Under the pieces are notes generated by a model that searched no databases, was not told where the DNA came from, and was given only the letters and a program-made list of their open reading frames with translations. Positions 47,996-60,000 of a DNA stretch of 64,000 nucleotides are shown here, piece after piece. This stretch comes from Allium sativum (taxonomy: Eukaryota > Streptophyta > Magnoliopsida > Asparagales > Amaryllidaceae): the NCBI GenBank assembly GCA_030737875.1, contig CM060911.1, positions 52,326,501 through 52,390,500 of the forward strand. Reading direction: 5' to 3'. The position numbers and the translations under genes were made by a program. The first letter of the stretch is position 1. Each line of letters starts with the position of its first letter.

Positions 47996-49226
47996 ATGGA
48001 AACGATATCATCCAAGAAACAACAGGCTTTGGAAGCCGAAGCCTCTCAGCATTCATTGTCTTTTTCTGGGTCGTCAAGCACTACAGACATGGAAGAATTC
48101 AAGCTTCAGACCTTTGGAGAGTCCACTCCTTCCCAGCCAATGGGTTTGCCCGAAGCACCAGACCAGGGAGTGCAGCCGGAAGGACCGCAACTGACGATCA
48201 GGTATCCAGTTGAGCCAATGGCACCCAGAAGTTCTGGAGCGATAGAGGAGAACCCCGAAGGAGAAGAGCATATAGAAATTATGAAGGGCGGCACTCTGGA
48301 GGCGCCGGACATGATGGAGAATGTTGCGGTAGTTGACAACCTACCGGATTCAGTGTCCTCGCATATGGATGAAACAACGGTAAGGCGCATGGAGAAACGG
48401 TTTAGTATTCCCTAGGAATATTTTCATGTGCCTCAAGAAGGTGACATGGCTCATGCACCTCCCAAAGGATACACTGCCTGGAATAGGCATGTGTGTACTT
48501 CTGGGTACGTTCCCCCATCTTGCAACTTCATCCAGGACATACTACACTATTTTCGCTTGGTGCCGACGCAATTTCATATAAATGTGTATGTTTTTCTCTA
48601 AGTACTTGCACTTTCTTCAGGGAATACCTGCATATTGAGCCTACCGGAGAGGACATCCGATATCTTTTCCAAATTAAGAGGAGGATTGCCAATGCACCTT
48701 CCCTGTATTACTTGAAGGCACTGTCCAACACTCGGTTTATTAAGGGAAAGTGGAGTAGACTGAGTGTGTTTAAGTACGACTTGTTCTTTATGTGCTGTCC
48801 TCCTAGATTTGTGAGGCGTTAGTTGGTCGGAAGTAAGTGTTTTCTATTTATTTGGGCTCGAAGCTAGTTGAGTTGTCATCTTGAGACTGACTTTAGTTTT
48901 GTATAACAAGAAATTCTCCAGCGCCAACGGACATCGTGTATCAGTTTCATCTTAAGGCGTTATGGGCCATCCCGGCCAATGCTTGATCTATAAGAATGTT
49001 TTGGATGAGCAACGGATCCATTGTGCGAGCTTACTTCCTGCTGGTCTCTCAGTAATCAGGATGGCTATTGCTGAGGTTGGAGGGAAAGCGGAAACTGAGG
49101 GGGCGTAGGCTCTCCAGGTTGTAAAAGGAAGGTGCCCTCTGTCGTGTCTAAGCTGCGCATGACCACGAAGACTTAGGAGGAAACTAGAGGGGATAGATCC
49201 AGCGATGAGGAGGTTGCTAGAGATGT
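47996..49226 (+). pseudogene. Plant gypsy-type transposon protein gene (PF04195-like), broken
   Basis: An open frame from ATG at 47996 runs 139 codons to TAG at 48413, rich in Glu, Pro and Ser. The same frame continues past the stop as FHVPQEGDMAHAPPKGY... and GYVPPSCNFIQDILHYFRLV to TAA at 48599. After a frameshift, EYLHIEPTGEDIRYLFQIKR and SRLSVFKYDLFFM follow to 48822. This order (PP-G-Y, P-x-F-x2-D-I-L-x2-F-x-L, L-x-I-E-P, then W-K-x-F-F-like) resembles the 'putative gypsy-type transposon' domain found in many plant retroelements; its biochemical role is not established. A possible 89-bp intron lies at 48833-48921. The last codons (GDRSSDEEVARD) run straight into the family A insertion and resume at 63875. 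Dead copy. Confidence 0.7.
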
Positions 49227-50151
49227 TGTAATAACCCGGAAAACCTGGGCCAGTTTAAAATTTTTATTTTGGCAATTTTAGCGAATTTTGAATATTTAAA
49301 ATGAATTATTTTAAATAATATCGACGAGAAATTTATTTTGAATATAATTAGAACGTATATATTATATACGTCGTCGTTAGAATATATAATAATTATATAT
49401 AATTGTAAAAGGAATTGAAAATGGCGCGGTAGTTCGAAAATTCGATTTCTAATTTCAAATGAATATACAGAAGTCAATATAAGTCAGAATTGAACGAAAC
49501 AAGAAATATTTGAATCTGTATAACTATATCTTTGTAACGAAGTTAACAAACTGAGATTTCATCTTAGAAATGATAAGATATGTCCAGTTTAAAATTAGAA
49601 ATAGTCGCTGTGGAATTTATATATATTTTTATATATATAAGGCCCTTAAAAATAGCAATTTTGCAAACGACCTCGGATTTCGATGAAACCACTTTTGTTG
49701 GATCCGCAGTGTCAAATTATTGCTAGGTTTCAAATTTCATAATTTTTCGAATCAATATGTGAGCGTGGCGAAGGAAAACGCGTTTGACCAGTTTCAGTTG
49801 ATTTTAATCGACTGGAAAATGGCCATTTTTCAAACGGTCTCAGAATTCGACGAAACTAGTTTTGTTAGGACCGTATCGTCAATACGAAGCTAAAAATAAT
49901 TTTTCGGGAATTTTTAGAGGCTGTATGTGGCCCCGGTAATTTGAAATGTACATTTAAAATTCAATATAGCTATTTAAATGTAAATTAAACGAAAAATGAT
50001 CATAACGGTCGAATTGGCCTGTGATACATATCCCATTGTGTTCGGAATGGGGGTATTTGGCTGGGGGCGACATTCGTTGGGTTTGATGTGGAGTTCGTAT
50101 CGATAATCATACATTTTTGATATGAAGAGAATTAAATATAATAAAATAAAA

Positions 50152-50570
50152 TATATAAATAGCCCAAAATTCTCATTAACCCTAACCCTAAAATATCCCG
50201 CCGTCAGCCCCAATTCTAAGGCCCAATTCGTCCCAAATTGATTCGCCCCTTTCTCTCAAATTAGCACGAATTAATCCACCATCATAAGGCGAAAATCAAA
50301 CAACGATTCAAGAGCTTTAATCCTATACAAATTTGATCGTTTTTCATGGGGAATCGAGTTCGAATTTCTGCCTAGAAGTTTCGCCGTTTGCAGGCGATTT
50401 CCGTCGCCGTTGGTGGATCGAGCTGGCCGGAGGGGGTTGGAATCAGAAGCTCCAGCAGTGGCGCACATTGTGGCACATCCCGATCAGATTCCGGCGGCTT
50501 CTGGTGACGCTGGCGAGCCCTAGTTTCTGGCGATGGTTCGAGGACGTCCAGAAAAAAAATAGCAGTGAGT
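50152..50570 (+). promoter_or_regulatory. Family A LTR promoter, leader and splice donor (predicted)
   Basis: TATATAAAT at 50152-50160, then a telobox-like TTAACCCTAACCCTAAA (about 50178-50193), a leader with a 9-codon ATG frame starting near 50346, GC-rich sequence, and a donor-like CAGTGAGT (GTGAGT at 50565-50570). The twin is at 57986-58404. If the start lies ~30 bp after TATATAAAT, the part of the LTR downstream of it would be ~5.8 kb long. Confidence 0.5.
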
Positions 50571-50723
50571 TTCTTTTTACTGAATTTAATTAAATAATAT
50601 AGCTTTGAAAATCAGTTTTAAAAATAAATTTACATTGATTAATTTTCTGTTTTTTTATATATAATTAGCAGTGTTTTAAAAATATAAAATACCTTTTGTT
50701 TTTAAAATATAAACATAGAAATA

Positions 50724-51175
50724 GCGAAAGAAAAATAGGATTTTTATATATTGAACTTCGATAGAAAAATAGGATTTTTATATATTGAACTTCGATAGAA
50801 AAATAGGATTTTTATATATTGAACTTCGATAGAAAAATAGGATTTTTATATATTGAACTTCGATAGAAAAATAGGATTTTTATATATTGAACTTCGATAG
50901 AAAAATAGGATTTTTATATATTGAACTTCGATAGAAAAATAGGATTTTTATATATTGAACTTCGATAGAAAAATAGGATTTTTATATATTGAACTTCGAT
51001 AGAAAAATAGGATTTTAATATATTGAACTTCGATAGAAAAATAGGATTTTTATATATTGAACTTCGATAGAAAAATAGGATTTTTATATATTGAACTTCA
51101 AAAGAAAAATATGGTTTTTATATATTGAACTTCGAAATAAAAATATGATTTTTATATATTGAATAGCGAAGTAAA
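50724..51175 (+). repeat. 34-bp minisatellite
   Basis: About 13 units containing GATAGAAAAATAGGATTTTT followed by ATATATTGAACTTC. The last two are more diverged. The other LTR has about 14 units (58553-59040). Confidence 0.95.
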
Positions 51176-52041
51176 AACTCGATTATTACATAGGTAGTGA
51201 AAGCGAGCGACGAAGGTAACAAAAGGGCGAGAACGAAGAAGATCTATATCAAAGAAGAGTCAAGATGTTTGGATAGCAATAAGTGAGAATTTCTCACCTT
51301 TCAATTTCATTTTCTAGTTATATATATATATACTAGGATGCAGACGGTGCTTAGTAGCACCCGACACAATCGTCCACAGACCATGGACTTGTTTGTTTGG
51401 TTGCATAGATTTGTTTGATGATTAGATTTGAATTTGGTTGTTTGGTGATTTTGATTGATGTGTGAATGGCGTGGGCCTTCACTAGACCGGGGATAAGGCT
51501 AGGCCTCGTCCCGTTTCTAGTATCGTGTCGTTATGCCGCCGAAATTTTCTAAAATAAGTTAGAAAAATAAAAATATCATTTTATTTAAAGAATGAACTGA
51601 ATAGAAATTCATATGTTGGAATAAAATGTTTTATCGTTAAAAATATAATTTTTAACGTGAATGTGAATAAATAAATATTCATTTACAAACCAGACGGTTT
51701 GTTTATGTACACCTATTTGAAGGACATTGATTGGGTCGATAAATTTTACACATCACCCAACTGCACAAATAAAATCTTTGTTTGATTGTTTGAAACCCCA
51801 CATGGGTGTTGGGATGAAATTTGAAGTTCACTCATCTTGATTGATTAAATATGTCGATCGATTGATTGACAGGCTGTTATAAGCATTAGATATCTATATT
51901 TGATGCTTATACAGTGTAGTGCACTTTGGTTGATGGTTGATTATTTTTCAATGCTATTATATACATGTGATGTATGAAAATCCATATAATTAACATTATA
52001 TGGTGATTGATTGGGCCTCATTCCAATTTGAAAAATAAAGA

Positions 52042-52315
52042 ATAATATAAAATAAAGGTTCATGTGTTGACAGTACTCATCCATTGAGATTGGTCATGTG
52101 TTGAACGAAATATTTTAGTAATAAAATTTACATCTTTATCGATATAAAATAAAAGTTCATGTGTTGACAGTACTCATCCATTGAGATTGGTCATGTGTTG
52201 AACGAAATATTTTAGTAACAAAATTTACATCTTTATCGATATAAAATAAAAGTTCATGTGTTGACAGTACTCATCCATTGAGATTGGTCATGTGTTGAAC
52301 GAAATATTTTGATAA
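52042..52315 (+). repeat. 97-bp tandem repeat, nearly three copies
   Basis: GTTCATGTGTTGACAGTACT recurs at 52058, 52155 and 52252, exactly 97 bp apart. Twin at 59907-60180. Confidence 0.95.
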
Positions 52316-52430
52316 TAACAACTATTTTGAAAAAGAAATATTTGAAATAGAATATTTGAAAATAGAAATTTATGAAGCCGTGTTGATTAGTTTGACGCCA
52401 TTTTGACGTGAACGATATTTATATCGATTT

Positions 52431-52655
52431 TGAAAACGATTTCGAAATGAATTGAATTGAAAACGATTTCGAAATGAATTGAATTGAAAACGATTTCGAA
52501 ATGAATTAAATTGAAAACGATTTCGAAATGAATTGAATTGAAAACGATTTCGAAATGAATTGAATTGAAAACGATTTCGAAATGAATTGAATTGAAAACG
52601 ATTTCGAAATGAATTGAAAACGATTTCGAAATGAATTGAATTGAAAACGAATTCA
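52431..52655 (+). repeat. 27-bp tandem repeat
   Basis: About eight units of GAAAACGATTTCGAAATGAA plus TTGAATT. Because 27 is a multiple of three and the unit has no stop on the minus strand, a repetitive frame (IHFEIVFNS) opens there. It is not a gene. Twin at 60296-60520. Confidence 0.95.
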
Positions 52656-55521
52656 AATTGAATTGAAAGCGAAGTGAAATGAATTCAAATTGAATTGAAA
52701 TTTGAATTGAATAGAAATGGATTTTAAAACGAATTTATAAAGAAGAATTCAATTTTGATTTGAATTGAAATGGAAGTTGAAAATGTTTTTGAAATGAATT
52801 CAAAACTATTTATATAATTCGTTTTCAATAGAAATCGACGATATATATATTATATATATTATATATATAATATAATGGCCTGAATAGAACGCGTCGCGCC
52901 GCGGCAGTTCGCGAATTTCGACCATTTATTTCAAACGGGCATTACGGGAGATCCGACCGTCGGATTCTCCTAAAACCGGAACCGTTGGGTTCGTATCGAA
53001 AAGAGATTTCTAACGGATATTAGAAATTAGAAATCTAACGGTTGGATTTGGAATTATGTCCAAATCAAATTTGAAAAAGGTCGCTATAAGTGCAGTTCGA
53101 TGGCCATTGATGGAAATCGACTGTACGGGCCTTGATAAAATTATTAAAAATAGTAATAATTTGTGTAAAATCATAAGAAAGGATTTAGAAAGAATTGGGA
53201 TGAAAAACTCCATATTTGAAAAGATAAAAATAGATTTTTATCGAAATGAACTAGTTTTGAACTAGAAATATAATTCTATTTATTTTTAAATAAATAAATT
53301 GAATTTGAAAAAGGGTTTTAAAAATAACCAGAATTTCCAATGATTGCATTGGAGTGGATTTGAATCGAAATTGTCTTCGGAATATTTCGATGTTGGAATT
53401 CGTGATTATACAGGTGTTGTTATGGAAATTTGAAAGATATATTTATATCGTTATTTCCAATACGACATTTGTTAGTCGTGGAATTTGATATTGAATATAA
53501 GCCGGTATATTTTCTATTCAGAGCCTTGTATTGAATATCAAATGTGATTTGGGGTTTGTCGTGAATGGTGTCTTCACTAACACTGTTCTTGAACCCAGTT
53601 GAGAAAAGATTAAATCTTTTTATTTAGATTTAATGAAGTGTTCCAATTAAATAATATTTAATTGGAATTGAATTGATATTGATTTTTGGGTTTATCGTGG
53701 ACAGTGTTTTAAATAACACTCGTTCTTTAACCCGATAATTAATGAAGGTGATTTTGGGTTTATTGTGAACTGTGTTTTTAAATGACACGGATTCTTTAAC
53801 CCAGTTAACGATTAAAACTAAGTTGAGTTTTAATGAATCTTTAATTAGATTGAAATGGTCGAGAATGGAGTATCACCAGTTTTGCTCCAGGCGATAGTCA
53901 AATCTTTAATTAGATTTGAACGTGAAATGGTAATTGAATTTACCGATAACACCGTGGTGTTAGATATGAAGTATTACCAGTTTTACTTCATGGGATGAAT
54001 AGGTTGGGATTGGGAAATTAAAACAAATGATTACTTCAGTAAGTTTCGTAAATCCCGACTAGTGGAATCGAAATTCAAAAGTAGATTAAAGAATAAATTC
54101 AAGGAATTTATCTTTGATAAAATTAATGGGAATCTTTCCCTATGAATGCGAAATTTAGAAACTAACTGTCGGTTAGCCAAGCAGAATGGTTTTCTGGATA
54201 TTGACCTGATGTTGGTTTCGGCCTTCGGGGTTAATATTTGGGGAATTATTCTCTTGATTAATTTGCGGTTAGTGACTGATGAATTGGAATGAGGCGTATG
54301 TTGTGTTTGTGTAGCACTTTTATAAAATATACGCGAGTTATTCGGAAAGACCGGGTTTATCCCATTCTGAATAACTGATACGACGATAAGTCGAAGATGA
54401 AGACGGTGGTCAAAGACCGGAAGTCTTCATGTCGTTTGGGTGATTACTGATGATCTTGATTGGGCTGTACACCCAAGAAGATGGAAACAGTTAGTGATCG
54501 TCCAGACGTACTTGGAGATCGATGGATATGCGGGGTACTAGGTGCCTCCGGTTTCGTTCAGACCCAGAACGGACTTGTAAATGGACTGTGTGTCTGACAT
54601 TGGATTTTAGTCCGTGTGATTGATCTCTATTAAATATATATCTGTTTGGCGGCGGAGAATTTATTCTCTTGCTTAACGCCCTTCTCTGAGACGTACGAGC
54701 TCAGGGGTTATATATTGATGGATATCAAACGCATGGAGTGAATTGCCTGTGTGGCATGCCTAAGTGGCAATTGATCGAGGCTTCTGTTGAAAAGCAAAGT
54801 CTTGTGGTGATGATCAAAGCACGGCCTTTGTAGCGTAGCTTTGTGTAACGTTTACCTCGCGTGTTTCACACCCGGTATGAACCAAAAACGGGAGACGGAC
54901 CTCAGGGAGGACTTGCGTTTCTTTCTAGCTAAAAGTGGCGTCAGTGGTTTTACACGCCCTGGCGAGTTTGACTTATGTGGTTGTTGCTGTTGCGAGGCGC
55001 CTCGGATTGATCGGTCGTTCTCGAACCGATGGAGTCATTTGATGGCTCATTTGCGCCCCAAAGGGCGGGGAAACGTAGTGTTCAGGCATTTTAATCCACA
55101 TCGGTGGTCCGGCCCTGACGATCCAAGGGTCACTCGAGCTCTGATCCTGAGACATGGTAGGCTAGATTGTCTCGAATCGGTTGAGGACTATCTTTTGCCT
55201 CGGTTCATAGATGGAAACCCAATTTCCAAATACGTGACTTTGCGATTTCGATTGTATAACCTATATATGGCGAAATGATATATGGTACCCATGCCGCCTA
55301 TGATTGATACTTATGATTTGAAGTTGCTTTATACACTATGCACTTATAATAGTATCAAATGATTTGTTTTAAACGTTTCAAGCATCCTTTGGCTGTTATA
55401 AGGGAAAACCCTATCCCCTGGCTTGCGTTGCATTGTGTGATAGGACCTGGGTCTTATAACAGCTTCATTTTTCTCTATTTAGCATTGCGCTGTTAGTTTT
55501 ATGCACTGGTATTCTTGGGAG

Positions 55522-55673
55522 GAAACCCGTTCCGTGTTATACGGCGTGGTCCCTTGTTTTACCGAACTTTAAAATAAAGATTAACTGTTTTAGTTCTCAC
55601 ACCAGTCACATGACTGACCTGGAGTTTATTGTTTTAACCTAAACTCTGGGTGCCCTTATTTTCGACACGGGCA
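55522..55673 (+). promoter_or_regulatory. Family A LTR stem-loop module
   Basis: After GGAAACCCGTT come three stem-loops: CCGT-GTTAT-ACGG (55532-55544), CAGTC-ACAT-GACTG (55603-55616) and TGCCC/GGGCA (55651-55655 with 55669-55673). The module recurs in both LTRs, in the two older copies near the window start and in family C; the second stem also occurs in the chromovirus and family B. Substitutions between copies largely preserve pairing. Confidence 0.6.
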
Positions 55674-56024
55674 GCTAGTAGTTTTGGTTTTGCAGATTTA
55701 TATTCACAGGATCCTGGTTTACAGCTGGAACGATATCCGGAAAGCTTTGTATCTGTATATCTCATTCTAGTTGTGTATTGTATTATTTTCCGCTGCGATG
55801 TATTTAAATGTAATTTAAATGTAATTTAAATCTCTGATATTTCTGTGTAATATTCACTTGTACTCTGTATATTCTTGTAATCTGGTGCATTGTTGTAATA
55901 TACAATGAAATGTTCTTCTGTATGTGTTCTGTTTTGTCCTGTTCTCAAACGATAGGGCGTTTCGAGCGGTCTGGGTCGGTTTAGCGACTGGTTCGGACCG
56001 AGCGAAATTCTTTGCCGTCACAGT

Positions 56025-56036
56025 TGGTATCAGAGC
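56025..56036 (+). promoter_or_regulatory. Family A primer binding site
   Basis: TGGTATCAGAGC, 2 nt after the 5' LTR, matching initiator-Met tRNA. Confidence 0.95.
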
Positions 56037-57025
56037 TTTGGTTTACAAAGCAGAGAATAAGACACATTAGAACCTTACGAAAGAATTCATCAGATATTGG
56101 ATTAGTAATATCCAATTAGAATGACTCGTTAGAGATAGGATCAGTAGTATCCTAGAACGGGTGTGAAGAGTATATTTTTCAAATCAAAACATTTTTGTTT
56201 TGAAAATTTAAATCAACTATTCGTATTTGATTATTTGTTTATATTGATTTTGGACAATTCAGTATATAAAGAATTTGCATATACGCCTTGCAAATGTATA
56301 TTCAAAGTTTTAATATACTGGATAGATATGGAATCACATTCTAGTCGCCCGGAGATGGTACCGATGATTGTCATGACATCATCAGTATTTATGTTCGTGT
56401 TTCGAAGGTGTGATTTTCTATATATTTCCATTAGGCTGGTGTGAGAACCAAAACTTATATATAGCTAGAATACATTGTTGTGAATTGGCATCAAAAACAT
56501 GATTTTTGTATATGTATCAAAATTATGAATTTGAAACTCTAATTCACTAATTGATTGATGTTTGTGTTGATTGTTTATTTGTTTGCTAATTTTTAGCCAT
56601 TTAGCCTAACTGAATCACATATTGGATTATATTGAAAATTGGTCGCATTTGCTTGCATATACATATACTTATATTGATAAGGTCATAGCAAGGAGGCTAG
56701 AGCAGAGAATAAAATTTGTTTGCCCGACAAATAGGTACATGTTTACTACATAATTTACTGTTTGTTTGGGTGATGATGATTTTATGAGCCTATTGGCTAG
56801 CCCCTTGGCTTTTTCTTTTTCTTTTTGAGATCTGAAGGACCGGGGAAGCTATTTGAAATTCCCCGATGCTCCCATTGCAGGGGAGGTTATGGCGAAATTT
56901 TTCGAAAATTTAGGGTGTTAGCCAAATTTTTGAAATTTTTGAAAATTCTCAGAAACTGAAAAGTTGGAGAATGGAAACCAGATCGAACGTAGAGTTGATT
57001 AATCAAACCACTTTCGACTTTGTTC
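56037..57025 (+). other. Family A internal region, non-coding
   Basis: About 1 kb between primer site and polypurine tract. A tandem-like GATATTGGATTAGTAATATCC / GATAGGATCAGTAGTATCC pair is near 56093-56155. The longest frame (56163-56444) shows no recognisable domain. The CCCGGAGATGG region near 56348 may be a trace of a Gag start, but I cannot support it. Confidence 0.7.
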
Positions 57026-57060
57026 CTTTTCGGGGACGAAAAGTTTTAAGTGGGGGAGAT
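57026..57060 (+). promoter_or_regulatory. Family A polypurine tract with upstream stem-loop
   Basis: CTTTTCG-GGGA-CGAAAAG (57026-57043), seven perfect pairs, then 17 nt including TTAAGTGGGGGAGA up to the 3' LTR at 57061. The outer pairs differ from those of the chromovirus, family B and family C. Confidence 0.75.
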
Positions 57061-60000
57061 TGTAATAACCCGGAAAACCTGGGCCAGTTTAAAATTTTTA
57101 TTTTGGCAATTTTAGCGAATTTTGAATATTTAAAATGAATTATTTTAAATAATATCGACGAGAAATTTATTTTGAATATAATTAGAACGTATATATTATA
57201 TACGTCGTCGTTAGAATATATAATAATTATATATAATTATAAAAGGAATTGAAAATGGCGCGGTAGTTCGAAAATTCGATTTCTAATTTCAAATGAATAT
57301 ACAGAAGTCAATATAAGTCAGAATTGAACGAAACAAGAAATATTTGAATCTGTATAACTATATCTTTGTAACGAAGTTAACAAACTGAGATTTCATCTTA
57401 GAAATGATAAGATATGTCCAGTTTAAAATTAGAAATAGTCGCTGTGGAATATATATATATTTTTATATATATAAGGCCCTTAAAAATAGCAATTTTGCAA
57501 ACGACCTCGGATTTCGATGAAACCACTTTTGTTGGATCCGCAGTGTCAAATTATTGCTAGGTTTCAAATTTCATAATTTTTCGAATCAATATGTGAGCGT
57601 GGCGAAGGAAAACGCGTTTGACCAGTTTCAGTTGATTTTAATCGACTGGAAAATGGCCATTTTTCAAACGGTCTCAGAATTCGACGAAACTAGTTTTGTT
57701 AGGACCGTATCGTCAATACGAAGCTAAAAATAATTTTTCGGGAATTTTTAGAGGCTGTATGTGGCCCCGGTAATTTGAAATGTACGTTTAAAATTCAATA
57801 TAGCGATTTAAATGTAAATTAAACGAAAAATGATCATAACGGTCGAATTGGCCTGTGATACATATCCCATTGTGTTCGGAATGGGGGTATTTGGCTAGGG
57901 GCGACATTCGTTGGGTTTGATGTGGAGTTCGTATCGATAATCATACATTTTTGATATGAAGAGAATTAAATATAATAAAATAAAATATATAAATAGCCCA
58001 AAATTCTCATTAACCCTAACCCTAAAATATCCCGCCGTCAGCCCCAATTCTAAGGCCCAATTCGTCCCAAATTGATTCGCCCCTTTCTCTCAAATTAGCA
58101 CGAATTAATCCACCATCATAAGGCGAAAATCAAACAACGATTCAAGAGCTTTAATCCTATACAAATTTGATCGTTTTTCATGGGGAATCGAGTTCGAATT
58201 TCTGCCTAGAAGTTTCGCCGTTTGCAGGCGATTTCCGTCGCCGTTGGTGGATCGAGCTGGCCGGAGGGGGTTGGAATCAGAAGCTCCAGCAGCGGCGCAC
58301 GTTGTGGCACATCCCGATCAGATTCCGGCGGCTTCTGGTGACGCTGGCGAGCCCTAGTTTCTGGCGATGGTTCGAGGACGTCCAGAAAAAAAATAGCAGT
58401 GAGTTTCTTTTTACTGAATTTAATTAAATAATATAGCTTTGAAAATCAGTTTTAAAAATAAATTTACATTGATTAATTTTCTGTTTTTTTTATATATAAT
58501 TAGCAGTGTTTTAAAAATATAAAATACCTTTTGTTTTTAAAATATAAACATAGAAATAGCGAAAGAAAAATAGGATTTTTATATATTGAACTTCGATAGA
58601 AAAATAGGATTTTTATATATTGAACTTCGATAGAAAAATAGGATTTTTATATATTGAACTTCGATAGAAAAATAGGATTTTTATATATTGAACTTCGATA
58701 GAAAAATAGGATTTTTATATATTGAACTTCGATAGAAAAATAGGATTTTTATATATTGAACTTCGATAGAAAAATAGGATTTTTATATATTGAGCTTCGA
58801 TAGAAAAATAGGATTTTTATATATTGAACTTCGATAGAAAAATAGGATTTTTATATATTGAACTTCGATAGAAAAATAGGATTTTTATATATTGAACTTC
58901 GATAGAAAAATAGGATTTTTATATATTGAACTTCGATAGAAAAATAGGATTTTTATATATTGAACTTCGAAAGAAAAATATGGTTTTTATATATTGAACT
59001 TCGAAATAAAAATATGATTTTTATATATTGAATAGCGAAGTAAAAACTCGATTTTTACATAGGTAGTGAAAGCGGGCGACGAAGGTAACAAAAGGGCGAG
59101 AACGAAGAAGATCTATATCAAAGAAGAGTCAAGATGTTTGGATAGCTATAAGTGAGAATTTCTCACCTTTCAATTTCATTTTCTAGTTATATATATATAC
59201 TAGGATGCAAACGGTGCTTAGTAGCACCCGACACAATCGTCCACAGACCATGGACTTGTTTGTTTGGTTGCATAGATTAGTTTGATGATTAGATTTGAAT
59301 TTGGTTGTTTGGTGATTTTGATTGATGTGTGAATGGCGTGGGCCTTCACTAGACCGGGGATAAGGCTAGGCCTCGTCCCGTTTCTAGTATCGTGCCGTTA
59401 TGCAGCCGAAATTTTCTAAAATAAGTTAGAAAAATAAAAATATCATTTTATTTAAAGAATGAACTGAATAGAAATTCATATGTTGGAATAAAATGTTTTA
59501 TCGTTAAAAATATAATTTTTAACGTGAATGTGAATAAATAAATATTCATTTACAAACCAGACGGTTTGTTTATGTACACCTATTTGAAGGACATTGATTG
59601 GGTCGATAAATTTTACACATCGCCCAACTGCACAAATAAAATCTTTGTTTGATTGTTTGAAACCCCACACGGGTGTTGGGATGAAATTTGAAGTTCACTC
59701 ATCCTGATTGATTAAATATGTCGATCGATTGATTGACAGGCTGTTATAAGCATTAGATATCTATATTTGATGCTTATACAGTGTAGTGCACTTTGGTTGA
59801 TGGTTGATTATTTTTCAATGCTATTATATACATGTGATGTATGAAAATCCATATAATTAACATTATATGGTGATTGATTGGGCCTCATTCCAATTTGAAA
59901 AATAAAGAATAATATAAAATAAAGGTTCATGTGTTGACAGTACTCATCCATTGAGATTGGTCATGTGTTGAACGAAATATTTTAGTAATAAAATTTACAT

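Larger units (their letters stand above)
49227..56022 (+). repeat. Family A 5' LTR
   Basis: Contains, in order: predicted TATA box and leader (50152-50570), a 34-bp minisatellite (50724-51175), a 97-bp repeat (52042-52315), a 27-bp repeat (52431-52655), the GATCCGACCGTCGGATT block, a GC-rich patch (54800-55280), and the stem-loop module (55522-55673) with TTTCCGCTG at 55787-55795. A 145-codon frame at 54841-55278 also exists in the other LTR, but all five differences between the two copies change an amino acid, and the older copy near 1200-1600 is broken. Confidence 0.96.

Noticed and set aside
50178..50193. Telomere repeat CCCTAACCCTAAA
   Set aside because: Only two units, positioned after a TATA box; a telobox-like promoter element, not telomeric DNA.
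50333..50593. 86-codon frame in the family A LTR leader (twin at 58167-58427)
   Set aside because: It lies in the predicted untranslated leader and starts from a non-ATG codon; the ATG nearby gives a short frame. No domain.
52387..52656. Repetitive minus-strand frame (IHFEIVFNS units)
   Set aside because: By-product of a 27-bp tandem repeat whose length is a multiple of three.
54841..55278. 145-codon frame in the family A LTR, also at 62704-63141
   Set aside because: All five differences between the two LTR copies change an amino acid, the older copy near 1200-1600 is broken, and no known domain is visible. More likely a conserved non-coding GC-rich patch.
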